Below are positions 20,825-31,596 of a stretch of DNA of 64,000 nucleotides, piece after piece. Position numbers and translations under genes: made by a program. The stretch spans positions 85,807 to 149,806 of the forward strand of contig SWBL01000097.1 in NCBI GenBank assembly GCA_024195585.1. Reading direction: 5' to 3'. Numbering within the stretch: position 1 is the first letter of the stretch; each line of letters starts with the position of its first letter. The stretch is from Aureobasidium sp. EXF-3400. Taxonomy: Eukaryota; Ascomycota; Dothideomycetes; Dothideales; Saccotheciaceae. The notes under the pieces are model-generated. The model was given only the letters and a program-made list of their open reading frames with translations, was not told where the DNA came from and did not search any database.

Positions 20825-23770
20825 TTAGACACTCTCTTCGTCCAGTCTCGTGCCTTCCTTCAACGATCTCATGACCCAATCTGTAGTGACAACTCGAGGC
20901 GGACGCCTGCGGCTAGCCGTCTGAATCCTCAGGTCCCTGGCTGAGGCCTCATCCAACACAACAACATGAGTAATCTTCTCATCTTCCAAAGAGCTCGTAA
21001 GACGTGCGCCTGCAAACAAGATAATTCGCTTTGCAGCCTCGAGAATTGTGTCGTCGCCAGCAACATACATTCGTAGACCGCGAAACATGCAACCCGGGCC
21101 TTCCAGCACATCGTCATCAAAAAGCTCATCCATAATTTCGTCAGCATCATAATCGTCATCTTTGAAGGTGGGCATGTCGGCAAGCAACTTTTCCAGTTCC
21201 TCAACATCGACATCTCGAGCGAAGCTGTCACCATACTCATCGGTGTTGTCCTTGAAGCCATCTTCGTCTTCCTCCTTGCTGAAAAGGACGTGCCGCGGCT
21301 CGAAGGGCAGTAGTACATTAGGTCTTCCGGTATCAGCCTTGGCCTGCTTTATGCATTCGAGCAACCATTGCGGATTGAAGATGTTGCGAGTACCGGCTTT
21401 CTTGATTGAAGCAACACGAATGGGATTGCCTTCAGCAATGCAGATGGTTTCGGTGTTAGTATGAGTTGCGACGATATTTCCTCCATTAGCTTTGACCAGT
21501 TGCTCCAGCTCTGCTTTGGACTTGTTTAATGGTTTGGCAGCACCAGTGATGATGTAAAAGCTCATACCGTTGAACAGAGCAGTTTCAGGTCCTGCATAAG
21601 GTGTCTTGATCTGTTCATCTGCACCGATGACGGTAAGCTCCTTCTTGCGACTACGTTTGGCACGTTTCTTTCGTGCATCGTCAACTTTGAACTCTTTCTC
21701 CTTCTTTTCATGCTCTGCGCGAGACTTCAATTGCCAGAACGTCTCGACAGTCAGAGCCTGTTTCCAGTCTTTGTCCTTACGTATCGCAGTGAAGCGCGGA
21801 AATCGTAGAGTATATCCTGTGCGGTATCGCTTTTCACCGGTAATCACAGATGCAGCTTTGATCTGCAGCACAATCGACTCACTGGGCTTGATCCAGACGT
21901 CGGGCATCTCGTACTGTAAGCCGTACTCCCAACCGCCGAGCTCGATCCATTCAGTTGGTGGGTTGTTCTTGTCCCAGTCAGTCCATTTGCCATCCGTCAT
22001 GTGTCGTATCTCTGCATAGTCCTGAGCGGTCATTCCACCACCGACTTTGCAGAACGACCACATCAGCTCCGGATTGGGACTACCTAGGGCATGGGGAGGA
22101 GCCAGACCACAGAGGAAGCTCGAAAGATTGCCTCCGCGATGACCGGAACCATAGTAGCCTCCAATGACAATGCAATCCAGGTTCTCACCAAACTCGGTCA
22201 TATACTCCGGTTTGACCTTCATCCAATCGTTGTTGCGGTCATTGAGACGGTAAACAGAGCGTGGGTTTTTCATGACTAGGCCCTCAGAAGACTCTGCCAC
22301 GACTTTACGAAGCATCGGCTCAACTTCAGCGGCGGTAGTAACCTCTTTATACTCGTGTATCTCTAGTCGGCGGTACACATTGTTGACGGCAGAGGCGAGC
22401 GCCTTTCTTCGATCACGAAATGAGTAGTTGGTGAGAGCCTCGCCATTCAGAAAAAGGCAGTCGAACACGCGAAACAGCGGGCGTGATAGCTGCGAGTTGA
22501 TATCCTCCCTGTGTGCTTTGGCATGAGTCTTCAGAGAACCAAAGGCTACAATTCTGTCGTCCCTCATGTCCCATGAAATCATCTCGCCGTCAAGAATGAT
22601 GCTACGGACTTTTTCGTGGAAAGCGTCTTTGAGGTGACGGGTAAGTGCCGACTGCTCTTCTTCAAAACCTTTGCCGTAGAGATCAGTATAGTCCTTGGCT
22701 TTGCGTGACCAGTAGTTGAAACGGTAGTCTCCAGGCGTGGTTTCATCGTAGATCATATGCAACTGCATTCTTTCACCATCTAGCTTCTCCTCAATCCAGA
22801 AAAAGGGGTCTTCGTCTGTGCATTGCATATTGGTGACCATCTTCTCTACTGTATGACTCTGGAACTGTGCAAGCTGAGGTTGGAAACATTGCATGATCTT
22901 GATGCCGGTATCATTGCCGTCGAGTCTGAGCTCGGGATCAACAAGTTCCCAACAGACGCGTCTCAAACTCGAAGATACATTGAAGAGATTCTCGGCATCT
23001 TTGTGCCATGCTTCGAATAGGGTCTTTTCGGTAGCGCCTACCTTCATTTGACGAAGAATGATGCGAATTAACCACATCATTTCCTCACGATTCATGTTGT
23101 CATAGAACTCGCTGAAGATTGGTAGCTGTTCTTCTTCCTTGTGCTTGGAAGAGAGTTGATCGAGCAGATCGTTGACTTGTTCGACAGTCATATTGCCAGG
23201 ATCAGTACGGCGTTCACGATCCAACAAGGTCTCGTAACATCTGCCAGCAAAGTCGCCGGCCATTTGGCTGGTAGATTTGACGCCGGGTAGCTTCCAGTGG
23301 AGGAGATTGTAACCAGCCTCACTGTCTTTGTGGAGGTTTAGAGTCTTGAGCAATAACTTGGCGATGGTGGCTTCTTTCAAGCCATACATTGGACGCTCGC
23401 GATCTTTCTCAGGCACGATGAGACGGAAAAGTGGAAAGATGTCGTTGCCGACTTCGGTACGCCATCGATTAATGAACTTCTCGATGATTGATTTGCGAGT
23501 TTCCTTGACATTCTGGGTGTGAGGAACACGTCTTCGCGCAAGGGCAGGACCACCACGGCGTCTCTTGTTGTCATTGAGGGGATTGAAGAGGTCAAGAAAG
23601 AGGTCGCGAAAAGGAAGGGTGGTTGAGTGATTGTGAGGACGGTTAGGATACTTTCCATCGAGCTGTTCTTCGGTCATCAATTGAGGGCGCTGGGTTGCTT
23701 GGAAGTTGTCGTCAGCAGGTCCTTCATCGTAGTCATCTCGCTCATGCATGTCGACATCTGAGGTAGGCAT
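20825..23770 (-). CDS. LIG4: DNA ligase IV (NHEJ)
   Basis: Intronless, 981 residues, the normal length for fungal Lig4. The order is an N-terminal DNA-binding domain (residues ~45-270), an adenylation domain with the lysine motif EEKLDGERMQ (predicted AMP-acceptor Lys329), the OB domain with the VKPEY motif (KVKPEYM), then a linker and two C-terminal BRCT domains (~residues 670-760 and ~880-980) that would hold Xrcc4/Lif1. It seals double-strand breaks in non-homologous end joining in the nucleus, using ATP. An alternative start at Met8 is possible. It diverges from an IRS4-like gene with 320 bp between them. Confidence 0.95.
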   Translation of the reverse strand: MPTSDVDMHERDDYDEGPADDNFQATQRPQLMTEEQLDGKYPNRPHNHSTTLPFRDLFLDLFNPLNDNKRRRGGPALARRRVPHTQNVKETRKSIIEKFINRWRTEVGNDIFPLFRLIVPEKDRERPMYGLKEATIAKLLLKTLNLHKDSEAGYNLLHWKLPGVKSTSQMAGDFAGRCYETLLDRERRTDPGNMTVEQVNDLLDQLSSKHKEEEQLPIFSEFYDNMNREEMMWLIRIILRQMKVGATEKTLFEAWHKDAENLFNVSSSLRRVCWELVDPELRLDGNDTGIKIMQCFQPQLAQFQSHTVEKMVTNMQCTDEDPFFWIEEKLDGERMQLHMIYDETTPGDYRFNYWSRKAKDYTDLYGKGFEEEQSALTRHLKDAFHEKVRSIILDGEMISWDMRDDRIVAFGSLKTHAKAHREDINSQLSRPLFRVFDCLFLNGEALTNYSFRDRRKALASAVNNVYRRLEIHEYKEVTTAAEVEPMLRKVVAESSEGLVMKNPRSVYRLNDRNNDWMKVKPEYMTEFGENLDCIVIGGYYGSGHRGGNLSSFLCGLAPPHALGSPNPELMWSFCKVGGGMTAQDYAEIRHMTDGKWTDWDKNNPPTEWIELGGWEYGLQYEMPDVWIKPSESIVLQIKAASVITGEKRYRTGYTLRFPRFTAIRKDKDWKQALTVETFWQLKSRAEHEKKEKEFKVDDARKKRAKRSRKKELTVIGADEQIKTPYAGPETALFNGMSFYIITGAAKPLNKSKAELEQLVKANGGNIVATHTNTETICIAEGNPIRVASIKKAGTRNIFNPQWLLECIKQAKADTGRPNVLLPFEPRHVLFSKEEDEDGFKDNTDEYGDSFARDVDVEELEKLLADMPTFKDDDYDADEIMDELFDDDVLEGPGCMFRGLRMYVAGDDTILEAAKRIILFAGARLTSSLEDEKITHVVVLDEASARDLRIQTASRRRPPRVVTTDWVMRSLKEGTRLDEESV

Positions 23771-24090
23771 GTTGCAATGAGTGGGTGGAGCAAGTTGAGT
23801 GCTTCACGATTGCAATTTGTAGAGCCAGTGAGATGCAGCATCAAGGCAGCAGCCAGAGATGATTGAGCAGGAAGACGCGTTGTGATTGACGCGCAATCAT
23901 GCGGAGGTGATTGAGTGGTCGGAAGTTGAATCGATGCTGTTTGTTAGGCGGGAAGCCGCACAGCCCGGCGATCACGACAAGGGCAAGGAGCTTTGAACGT
24001 GCCTTCCTGAACAAAGGAAAACCCAACACCTTCGCACCTTCCTTCCAAGACCGATGATATCAAGCAAAGAAGCGCAGTTTCGCATGGCCA
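23771..24090. promoter_or_regulatory. Divergent promoter of LIG4 and the IRS4-like gene
   Basis: 320 bp between the two start codons. No further gene or recognisable motif is seen. Confidence 0.45.
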
Positions 24091-25743
24091 ATGGGGAGCC
24101 CTAGGCAGCATTTGCGTTCGAGTCCGGATGCCTCTCAAGCCTCGCGTGACGCCGCTCTCTCAGGCGCCAATCTAGCCTTTCTCAAGTCTCTGCCACCGCG
24201 CGAGGCTCTTGCCTATCTCAACAAGCGCTCACCGCCGCATCTACCGACCGAGAAGCGACTGCAGAATGTTCCGCCAGCTTCCAATCATCCTGTCGCTCGC
24301 CATGACGGTCCCGTCAGCGCCCGCACGTCGCCGGATCACCTGAGACTGCCAAAGAGACCACCGCACAGTACAACTCCTTCTGCATCGAGCCTCAGCGCTA
24401 CCATCGCTGCTGCTCGCGCCGCGCCGAACACTGTCAATGCGTCAACTCGGCCACCTGCCAAAGCTCCGGTGCGCGCCGCCGGAAATCTGCCTCCGCCCAC
24501 GGCGCCCAAGAGAAAGTCCCCCGACAAGCTGGACCTGACCCCTATACCCTCGACAAGTTCGCTGGTCCAGCTGTTCGAACCCAAGGAAGCACGACCGTCG
24601 CCTGCCATCAAGTCTCCGAAACCGCTGCGCAAGACTCTGCTCTTGCGCAACCAAACACTCGAGCCCATCACGACCCGTCTGGAGCAGACGTACAATGAGA
24701 GCTCCGGCGATGAGGCCTATGAATCCGCCCGGGACCACTTGTCGCCTGACCAGCCACATAAGCCCGTCCTACCGCCAGTCCGCCGCTTCATCCAACGAGC
24801 CGACAGCAAAGTGCACGAGCTCGCAGAGCCCGAGATCCACGTACAGCCGCCTTCTCGCGCCATATCCACCAGGGACACCAGCCGCTCTCCACCCCGTCGC
24901 TCGCTTTCTCCTGACCCCTCGCGTTTGTCCATATCCAATGCCAAGCGTAGTCCGTCCATCGCTCGCAACTACAGTCCCAACCACTTGACAGATCCCGGCC
25001 ATCCCTCCATCACTGCTGCCTATCATCAGCTGCACCCCCGTCGCATGACTCCATTGAAGTCTGGTGACTCGCTCGCCAACGCCATCGTCGCTTCAAGTCT
25101 TGCCTCCTCCCGAGCTCCCTCGCCTACCAAACTCCCACCTTCAGTACCAGGCCGACGCACATCTCACACCAAACTCTTCACTCGTACCCCAAGTCCCAAG
25201 AAAGGCATGCGCCACACCATGCGTAAACCCGCCTCCGACTCTGACAGCGACCAAGACGACGAGGATCCTTATTCCAAGCACAAGAAGAAGAGATGGGTCA
25301 AAAAGCACCCTAATAAACATCACGAGGGCGACAGGAAACGCTGGCGAGACGCTATTACTCAATCTGAACGGAAGCGCTACGAAGGCCTCTGGGCCGCCAA
25401 CAAGGGAATCTGCGTCCAGTACACTGCTGACGAGCTGCTCATACTCGCTGCACACCCAGAATCAAAGGAGAGTGATAGAATCCGGGCCGAAGTCAGTGAT
25501 CAGGTTGCAGATATCGTGGCAAGAGACATCTGGACGAGGAGTCGATTGCCCTTGCACGAACTCGAGTTGATCTGGGATCTGGTCGATAATCAACAATGCG
25601 GACGTCTCCACCGAGATGAATTCGTTGTCGGATTATGGCTCATCGATCAAAGGCTCAAAGGCCGCAAGATACCTGTCAAGGTCACCGACAGTGTCTGGAA
25701 TAGTGTAAGATTACTTTCGGGCATCAAGCTGAGGAAAACTTGA
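24091..25743 (+). CDS. IRS4/TAX4-like EH-domain protein
   Basis: Intronless, 550 residues. A long disordered, Pro/Ser/Arg-rich N-terminal region begins with a conserved-looking AALSGANLAF block. A basic segment (KKRWVKKHPNKHHEGDRKRWRD) and a C-terminal EH domain (ITQSERKRYEGLWAANKG to the end, with DNQQCGRLHRDEFVVGLWLIDQRLKG as the EF-hand-like part) complete it. This is the layout of yeast Irs4/Tax4, which regulate the phosphatidylinositol 5-phosphatase Inp51 and so PI(4,5)P2, cell-wall integrity and autophagy. EH domains bind NPF peptides. The first ATG in frame was used. Confidence 0.87.
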   Translation: MGSPRQHLRSSPDASQASRDAALSGANLAFLKSLPPREALAYLNKRSPPHLPTEKRLQNVPPASNHPVARHDGPVSARTSPDHLRLPKRPPHSTTPSASSLSATIAAARAAPNTVNASTRPPAKAPVRAAGNLPPPTAPKRKSPDKLDLTPIPSTSSLVQLFEPKEARPSPAIKSPKPLRKTLLLRNQTLEPITTRLEQTYNESSGDEAYESARDHLSPDQPHKPVLPPVRRFIQRADSKVHELAEPEIHVQPPSRAISTRDTSRSPPRRSLSPDPSRLSISNAKRSPSIARNYSPNHLTDPGHPSITAAYHQLHPRRMTPLKSGDSLANAIVASSLASSRAPSPTKLPPSVPGRRTSHTKLFTRTPSPKKGMRHTMRKPASDSDSDQDDEDPYSKHKKKRWVKKHPNKHHEGDRKRWRDAITQSERKRYEGLWAANKGICVQYTADELLILAAHPESKESDRIRAEVSDQVADIVARDIWTRSRLPLHELELIWDLVDNQQCGRLHRDEFVVGLWLIDQRLKGRKIPVKVTDSVWNSVRLLSGIKLRKT

Positions 25744-26362
25744 TTCATTTGCTTATCGATCCTCTTGTGTACATTCTTTGGTTGGACTACTTTTCTTGTC
25801 AGCATGGTTTTTTGGTTTTCGTTTTGGCTAGCAGAGCGCAGATACCCTATTTTCCTACTTTTTCCTCTTCACTTGTTTCCTTTTCTGTAGTTCCAACCCC
25901 TGGCGGACATAAGGTTTGAGGTATGTCCATGATGTCGGAGAATGAATCCAGAACTCTAAAACTAAACCACATCTTGATGAAAGCCCTAAGAGGGCTGTGC
26001 GCGAAGCTCGGAATCAGAGTTAGCGGATCCGTCAAACATTTTCTGAACGTCTGGAGGAACAGCCAAGAACTTAGACAGCAGCCTTCGATTGCTGTTGAAG
26101 TCGGGCGAACTAATACACCGTGCCTAGGAATGGTATAAGCTGCCGAGAACTTTAGCGGAGCATGATCAAGCACGTGCCATCTAAGACCAGCAGTGATGAT
26201 GGGATAGATGACTCTCAAGATGAGAGCAACTGAGGATGCGAACATAAAAGACTGCGAGGCCCGACGTCAAACCTCACTCGCGGCACTACACCATCCGCAC
26301 GACACACGATCAACCACAATCAAGCCTCGATTGCTCGAAACACTGGTCTACACGCCCTCAAA
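25744..26362. other. Spacer, no gene called
   Basis: 619 bp between the IRS4-like and NTF2-like genes. A 132-codon minus-strand frame starting with ATG at 26245 (to 25847) has no motif, no signal peptide and odd composition, and probably reflects chance; I leave it uncalled. Confidence 0.4.
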
Positions 26363-26827
26363 ATGAACTCCACACTTCCCACCAGCGACCTGAGAAAGCG
26401 CATCGAAACCACCACCCTCGCATTCATCTCAGCCTTCGAAGAGGGCTCCACCCTCCAAGACGCCTCCCTCGTCAACCGTGACGTTACAGCATCCTGCACC
26501 CGGCACATGCTTCCCTCCTCCATCCTCTCCGCCTTCTCTCTACCTCCCGATTTCGCCTTCTCCACTCAAGCATTCCAAGAAGTCTTTGCCAAAGACATCA
26601 AGGTGTTGCGATTCAAGAACAATGCCATCTCGAATTTGGTTATTGATACTGTAGCCCTCAAAGCTGCGTTTACGTCTGTTGCGGAGGTGCATACGAATAG
26701 TGGAGAGGTATATACGGCTGAGCAGGCTTGGATTCTGAGTTTTGATGAGGAGGGGAGGAAGGTTGAGAAGGTGGTGGAGTTTTGTGATAAAGATGTTGTT
26801 TTGAGGATGGCAAATACGACTGCTTGA
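26363..26827 (+). CDS. Small NTF2/SnoaL-fold protein
   Basis: Intronless, 154 residues. An N-terminal helix (RKRIETTTLAFISAFEEG) is followed by a cone-like alpha+beta pattern and a curved beta-sheet end (SVAEVHTNSGEVYTAEQAWILSFDEEGRKVEKVVEFCD), which is how SnoaL-like proteins look. Such fungal proteins are mostly uncharacterised; some are polyketide cyclases or stress-induced binding proteins. There is no signal peptide, so it is presumably cytosolic. No functional clue comes from the neighbours. The fold call is inferred from pattern only. Confidence 0.75.
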   Translation: MNSTLPTSDLRKRIETTTLAFISAFEEGSTLQDASLVNRDVTASCTRHMLPSSILSAFSLPPDFAFSTQAFQEVFAKDIKVLRFKNNAISNLVIDTVALKAAFTSVAEVHTNSGEVYTAEQAWILSFDEEGRKVEKVVEFCDKDVVLRMANTTA

Positions 26828-28728
26828 GCTCAGGAAGTGTCTGAATCGTATGGCTTGTACGGAAAACCTGCGACTTTGTGGTCAGAAATGGAAGGAATTT
26901 GATGCGGTTGCTCTGAGGACTAACTACAACGAGCTTTCTGTCTTCGAAGATTGAAGTAACATGTTGACTCCGCTGTCTTGACTTCTTACACTATTCGGCA
27001 TGTACTCCGCCGATTCACCGAGATGAAGTCAGCAGAGCCACCCTGTCCTCATTGCATGTATACCGCTGGAACTGAATCCGTCTAGTACGGCCCACTAGAT
27101 GTGATGTCCACTAGATGTAATGTCCACTAGACCGGATCGGCCTCGAGATTCCAACCGTTCCATCCAGTATCTACTCAGAGAGATTGGTATTGTGAAAGGC
27201 CAAGATACAAGAACAAGAAGAGGTTGCACATGATCGAAGCCTTGGTTTTCTGTTCGAAACAGCTCCCTGCAGTGTAAATGTCATACAACACGACTTTCCA
27301 GAGGCACGGTCTCTTGCAGACCTACTTTCCTTGTATTCCTGGTTCAGGTCCGCTTTCACTACTATTCCTCTTGTAGATCACTTTCGGCTCGGAAACGACT
27401 GACTTCGGTGTGATTAACCACACGCACTTTGGGAGCGACACGCACTGGATCGTCGCTCCCTACCACGACGAGCTCAAGTGCAAGGTGTGCCGAGTGCTTT
27501 GTCCCATGACATTTTCGTTCGACACAACACCCGAACATGCACATAGACACATAGAAGCCATCATTACTCGCGCCCTCCAGTTTAGCCGCTACTTGGCCAA
27601 GCTGTACGATCAGGACAATCAAACTTCTGTCGCTAAAGTGAAACCTCCATTGAATTTTTGTGACAGCTTCCCTCGTCAGTTCCCTGGCCTTTAAGCGTCG
27701 ATGTCAACGGTGCCACTTTCTCGCTCGTCTACTTGCTCGGAACGTTGATATTGACTGACATGTTAGTCATCGACATTTTTTCTCATGGGAAGTTCCTATT
27801 TGTATAGGTAATCGTTACCTTGGGGTCGTGTGTTTACCCATCTAGGCCCGGAGGGAGCTGCACGGTTAATCACCGAGCTAAAATTGCCGGCTCGATCTTC
27901 GACGGTTCGACCCGTTCGCTTGCAACGGGCCAGCGGTCCATGAAATCTTGTCCGTTCACGTCCGTCTCCTCTTTCCCATACCATTCATCGCAAAGAGTGC
28001 CGCGTTCAGAAAAGGATGGCGGCATCCATCCGCGACTCCATGAGTTTCGAAGATGGCGAATCACAAGGTCATCATGCGCCTAGTACATGGTGATCTGACG
28101 CATACCACCAGACCCGCCATACCTGTTTCAGTTGCTTCGTTCTTCCTACCGCGCTTGCCGCTTACTTTCATGGAAGGAGCATGTGCCTAGCATCATGGCT
28201 ACAGATCTTCGTTGTAAAACAACTTCTCCGTTGCGGATTCCAGACAATGTCCCAAAAAGGCTGAACGGAACAACTGCCGTCCTGAGTTCTGACGCTCGCA
28301 GCATTTGACCGGTTCATGCTATTGGAATTCGAATCCGAATCAAGCCAACTCCACATGGCTTCGCAGAACGAGCCTGCCAGCCATGGGCGCTCGCAAGCTA
28401 GCTAGTCATGTCACTTCGTAAGCTTTTTGGAATAAGTAATACACTTTCCTGTTCTGGCACTCGAAGTAGGGGAGCTGCTGTACATATAGATGCAGATCAT
28501 GCGCCACTCTTTGTACGATCTCTAGCTTTCCGATCTTGCAATTTCCATTCACATCACGCCCATACTTCCGCTGGTCCATCTCCTATCAAAGGACTTCTCT
28601 GCATCACCTTGACAAACGACCACCGCCCTTTCGGCAACTGGCTTCGACTGTTGATTGAGGGCGACCAGGCTTATACTCTGACTTGGAGGAATACAGCACT
28701 CCGCATTCTCACAACAGTCGCATACACA
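26828..28728. other. 1.9-kb gene-poor stretch
   Basis: No recognisable gene. The best candidate is a frame at 27410-27694 (plus), with an apparent splice acceptor (TTCCTCTTGTAG) just before 27379 and a possible first exon at 27280. It is rich in His and Cys but has no family match that I know. The stretch also holds a short 16-bp tandem repeat. An old degraded insertion is possible, but no terminal repeats were seen. Confidence 0.35.
27092..27130. repeat. 16-bp tandem repeat, about 2.4 copies
   Basis: CCACTAGATGTGATGT, then CCACTAGATGTAATGT, then the partial unit CCACTAG. The two full copies differ by one base. It lies inside the gene-poor spacer. Confidence 0.8.
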
Positions 28729-30084
28729 ATGAAATCTCATATAGTATCCCGGCAAGGAGATGCCCAGGGTTCGACGCAACCCAGGACCTGGCCGACCCAC
28801 GCTGAAGCTCTAACCGCCATCTCTATTGCGTTCATGACCATCACTATCTTTTGCACGAGTCTGCGCTTCTTCGTCAGAGGCTACATGATCAAGAGCTTGG
28901 GATGGGATGACTGGTTGATTCTGGTCTCGCTCCTTAGTTTTGTCTGTCAGGCTAGCTTTCTCATCCACCTTGCCTGGATAATACAACATGAAGACCTGAA
29001 CATGATCAGAACTCTTGCGGACGCCTTGGAGGTGAGTAAACACTGCGAACTCGACTTGACCTTACTAACAATCGTCTTGTACAGTTTGTCGTTCTGGAAC
29101 TTGCATTCTACATCATGACCTCACTCTTCCTCAAGATCTCTCTGGCGGTCTTCTTCTTGCGCATCGTAAGCCTATCGACTGATCGTCTTTTGAATTACCC
29201 GTGCTAACCACATATGCGATCAGGTTGGCGCGAAATGGCAGAGATACACTATCATCATCGCCACCTCTATCTTCTCCCTATTCACCCTTGCCTTCTTCTT
29301 CGTCGCAGTCTTCCAGTGTGGACCTCCCAAAGATTTTCTACTCAACAACGCCAAGGGCAAATGCCTCACTTGGAGGGTCACCGGACCTCTCAACTACGTT
29401 CATGGTACCCTCAACGCCCTCACGGATTGGATCTTTGTCTCATTGCCCATCTTTGTCATTCGCAGTGCCAACATGAACCGCAAAGCAAAGGCGTCAGTCA
29501 TCGGCGTGCTCGCAATCGGTGTCCTCGGTTCTGTGGCGTCCGTCGTCCGACTTTATTACATCAAGGATATCCATCCCGGTGCTGCGACTGCTACCGAGTT
29601 CTTTTCAAAGGCCTCGACAATTGCGATTACTAGTATCATTGAGATCGGCTTGGGTGTAACGGCAGCTTGTCTTGCAACTTTAAGACCTTTGTTCAAGAGT
29701 CTGGTGGACCACACTCGAACTAACTACTCGAAGAACTCCTCCAAAGACAAGTCATCAAACCCCGAAAGTGGTCTTCCATCTCAATCTGGCGGTGGTAACT
29801 CAGCGATCCAATCCCGCAACAATCGGGATTTTGCACAGTATGGGTTTGATGCTGATGACATGATACCTGGCAAGAACGACGTACATGTGGAAATGCACAG
29901 TCTGCCTTCTGGTCGCGGATCGTCTTCAGACTCGGAAGACGTGACGGTACATACTCAGACTGTGGTATATGAGCAGCGTGGATCTCAAGATGAATTGCTG
30001 GATCAACAGAACCAAAATTACAGTACTCGCATCTGGAGCGCGTTAGATGCTTCGAAGGCGAGGCCACAACTTAGCGAAGCCTGA
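28729..30084 (+). CDS. Fungal rhodopsin-domain integral membrane protein
   Basis: Three exons, 28729-29031, 29085-29165 and 29224-30084, give 414 residues; both introns (53 and 58 nt) are in phase 0 with classic GTGAGT/GTAAGC donors. Seven predicted membrane helices are packed into the first ~290 residues. The family hallmark GWDDW follows helix 2, and Cys residues lie in the loops (FQCGPPK, KGKCLTW). The C-terminal ~120 residues are a soluble Ser/Asp-rich tail. Members of this large Pezizomycotina family (also called SAT5/Pth11-like without CFEM) are membrane proteins of mostly unknown role; a few are GPCR-like. No retinal-binding Lys is expected in this family. Confidence 0.88.
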
Positions 30085-30479
30085 TATCTGAGCGTAAATC
30101 ATTCTTTTGTATCTTCCATTTTCTCCAACATCATTTCGAACGTGCACAGTTGTATAATCTGATTAGGGCTCAACGAGACAGCATTTCTTGTGGAAGAGAA
30201 GCTTTCCCGTGCATGTCCGACACGTTTGGTGGTTCCGACTTCACGCGAACGATATCCCTTGTTCGGGAAAATTCGGGTGACATCATCTTGGTCCTTGGTT
30301 CAGTTCGCAAGTCGCTCAAGCGTTCAATGGCTTGCCTTCTTATGTCTTGCACCGCATCTGCTCGCAATGCAATCCAATCACTTCCTCTCATCTCCTAGCC
30401 TTGTCGGCCACCGACCGGCGTCACCCCCACTCATGCCGGTCTATCTGCATCGAGATTGTGTTCCCTTCCAAAGACTGCG
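30085..30479. other. Spacer, no gene seen
   Basis: 395 bp separating the rhodopsin-domain gene from the Zn-cluster gene, both rightward. Frames here are short and overlapping. It probably holds the terminator of the first gene and the promoter of the second. Confidence 0.45.
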
Positions 30480-31485
30480 ATGAACCCACAACGCAACCAA
30501 CTTCATCCTTCACCAACATTCAAAAGAAGACGAGAGGAACTTTTGGCTTGTCGACGTTGTGGCCGTGAGAAGGCTATATGCGATGGTCATCCATGTGCAG
30601 ACTGTGGATACGAAGGTGTCGTATGTGATGGTGAAGATTGTGGTCATCCTGGAGGGGCTACCAACAGAGGGTACGTGGGATATTCACGTGGCCAGACGAG
30701 TCCTAACGAACCTATACAGCTACATAGAGTGGCTGGAGGGCGAACGGGCTATCTTATCACTCGGCCTACAAGAGGCATGCCGGAGACTGATCGCAGCGGA
30801 TGTTTGGCCACGAGAATCACTGCCGCGTATTGGACGATCGCTCAGTACTTACGAAATACTTGCAACACTGGGATTGATGCAAGGCAGTAAGGACCAAAAC
30901 CTGGAAAGTGCACACCTAGCAAGGGGACCTCCCGGCCGGATGGAGTCGCCGCACGTCATCAAGCACGCACAAGGGGAGGCACCCGACTCGAACAGCTACC
31001 AACACACGTACACTCCTGGATATGTCGATCGTGGCGTGCCTCGTGGAGAGTCAAGCAGTCTGCCGACCGCACACCTTGCACCTCCTTCTTTTCAATCCAC
31101 AGCCAGAACACTCGCTTCGTCCAGCAGTAGCGTCGATGCAGGCTCGTCGTGGATGGTCTTGACTGACACAAGCCTTCCAAGGAGTAGCTGGCCAGTTGCA
31201 GCACCCACGATACCACCGGACCCTCGCGTCGTTGCTCCTGGTCAAGACGGGCAACTTTGGCGTTATACAACCGATGCATGGCAAGACGTATCTGGACCTT
31301 CGAACCTTAGAAACAGAACCTTTCCAGGTCTTCCAGGAGCTCAAGGTGTTCGTCGATACGAGAACTTATCTCAACATGGTTCCGGACATCCACCTGGTAT
31401 GTACGAAGTTATGCCCAGCGAACAGGATGAGACACCGCCCGATAGTGATGGAGATAGAAGTGAATACATCAGAATCCCGTTTTAA
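30480..31485 (+). CDS. Short Zn2Cys6-like regulator without visible MHR domain
   Basis: Two exons, 30480-30670 and 30720-31485, separated by a 49-nt intron with CCTAAC branch point, give 318 residues. Residues ~23-48 read CRRCGREKAICDGHPCADCGYEGVVC in spacing C-x2-C-x6-C-x4-C-x2-C-x6-C, which matches a Zn2Cys6 cluster except that the middle loop has four residues where five or more is normal. A further Cys pair (DGEDC) follows. After the splice, YIEWLEGERAILSL resembles the short dimerisation coil of these factors. The remainder is low-complexity, Ser/Pro/Gly-rich, with no MHR domain. It is likely a nuclear DNA-binding protein; its target is unknown. Confidence 0.72.
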
Positions 31486-31596
31486 ACTATGAGGCCTAAA
31501 AGATCATAAAATTCTTCTCCTTATGCCGGATCTTCAGCATAGCATAGGACCACCATAAAGATCATACCCTCAACCGTTACAGTAGCGACTGCAGCT

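Noticed and set aside
25847..26245. 132-codon minus frame starting with ATG
   Set aside because: No motif, unusual composition, and it lies in the promoter of the NTF2-like gene.
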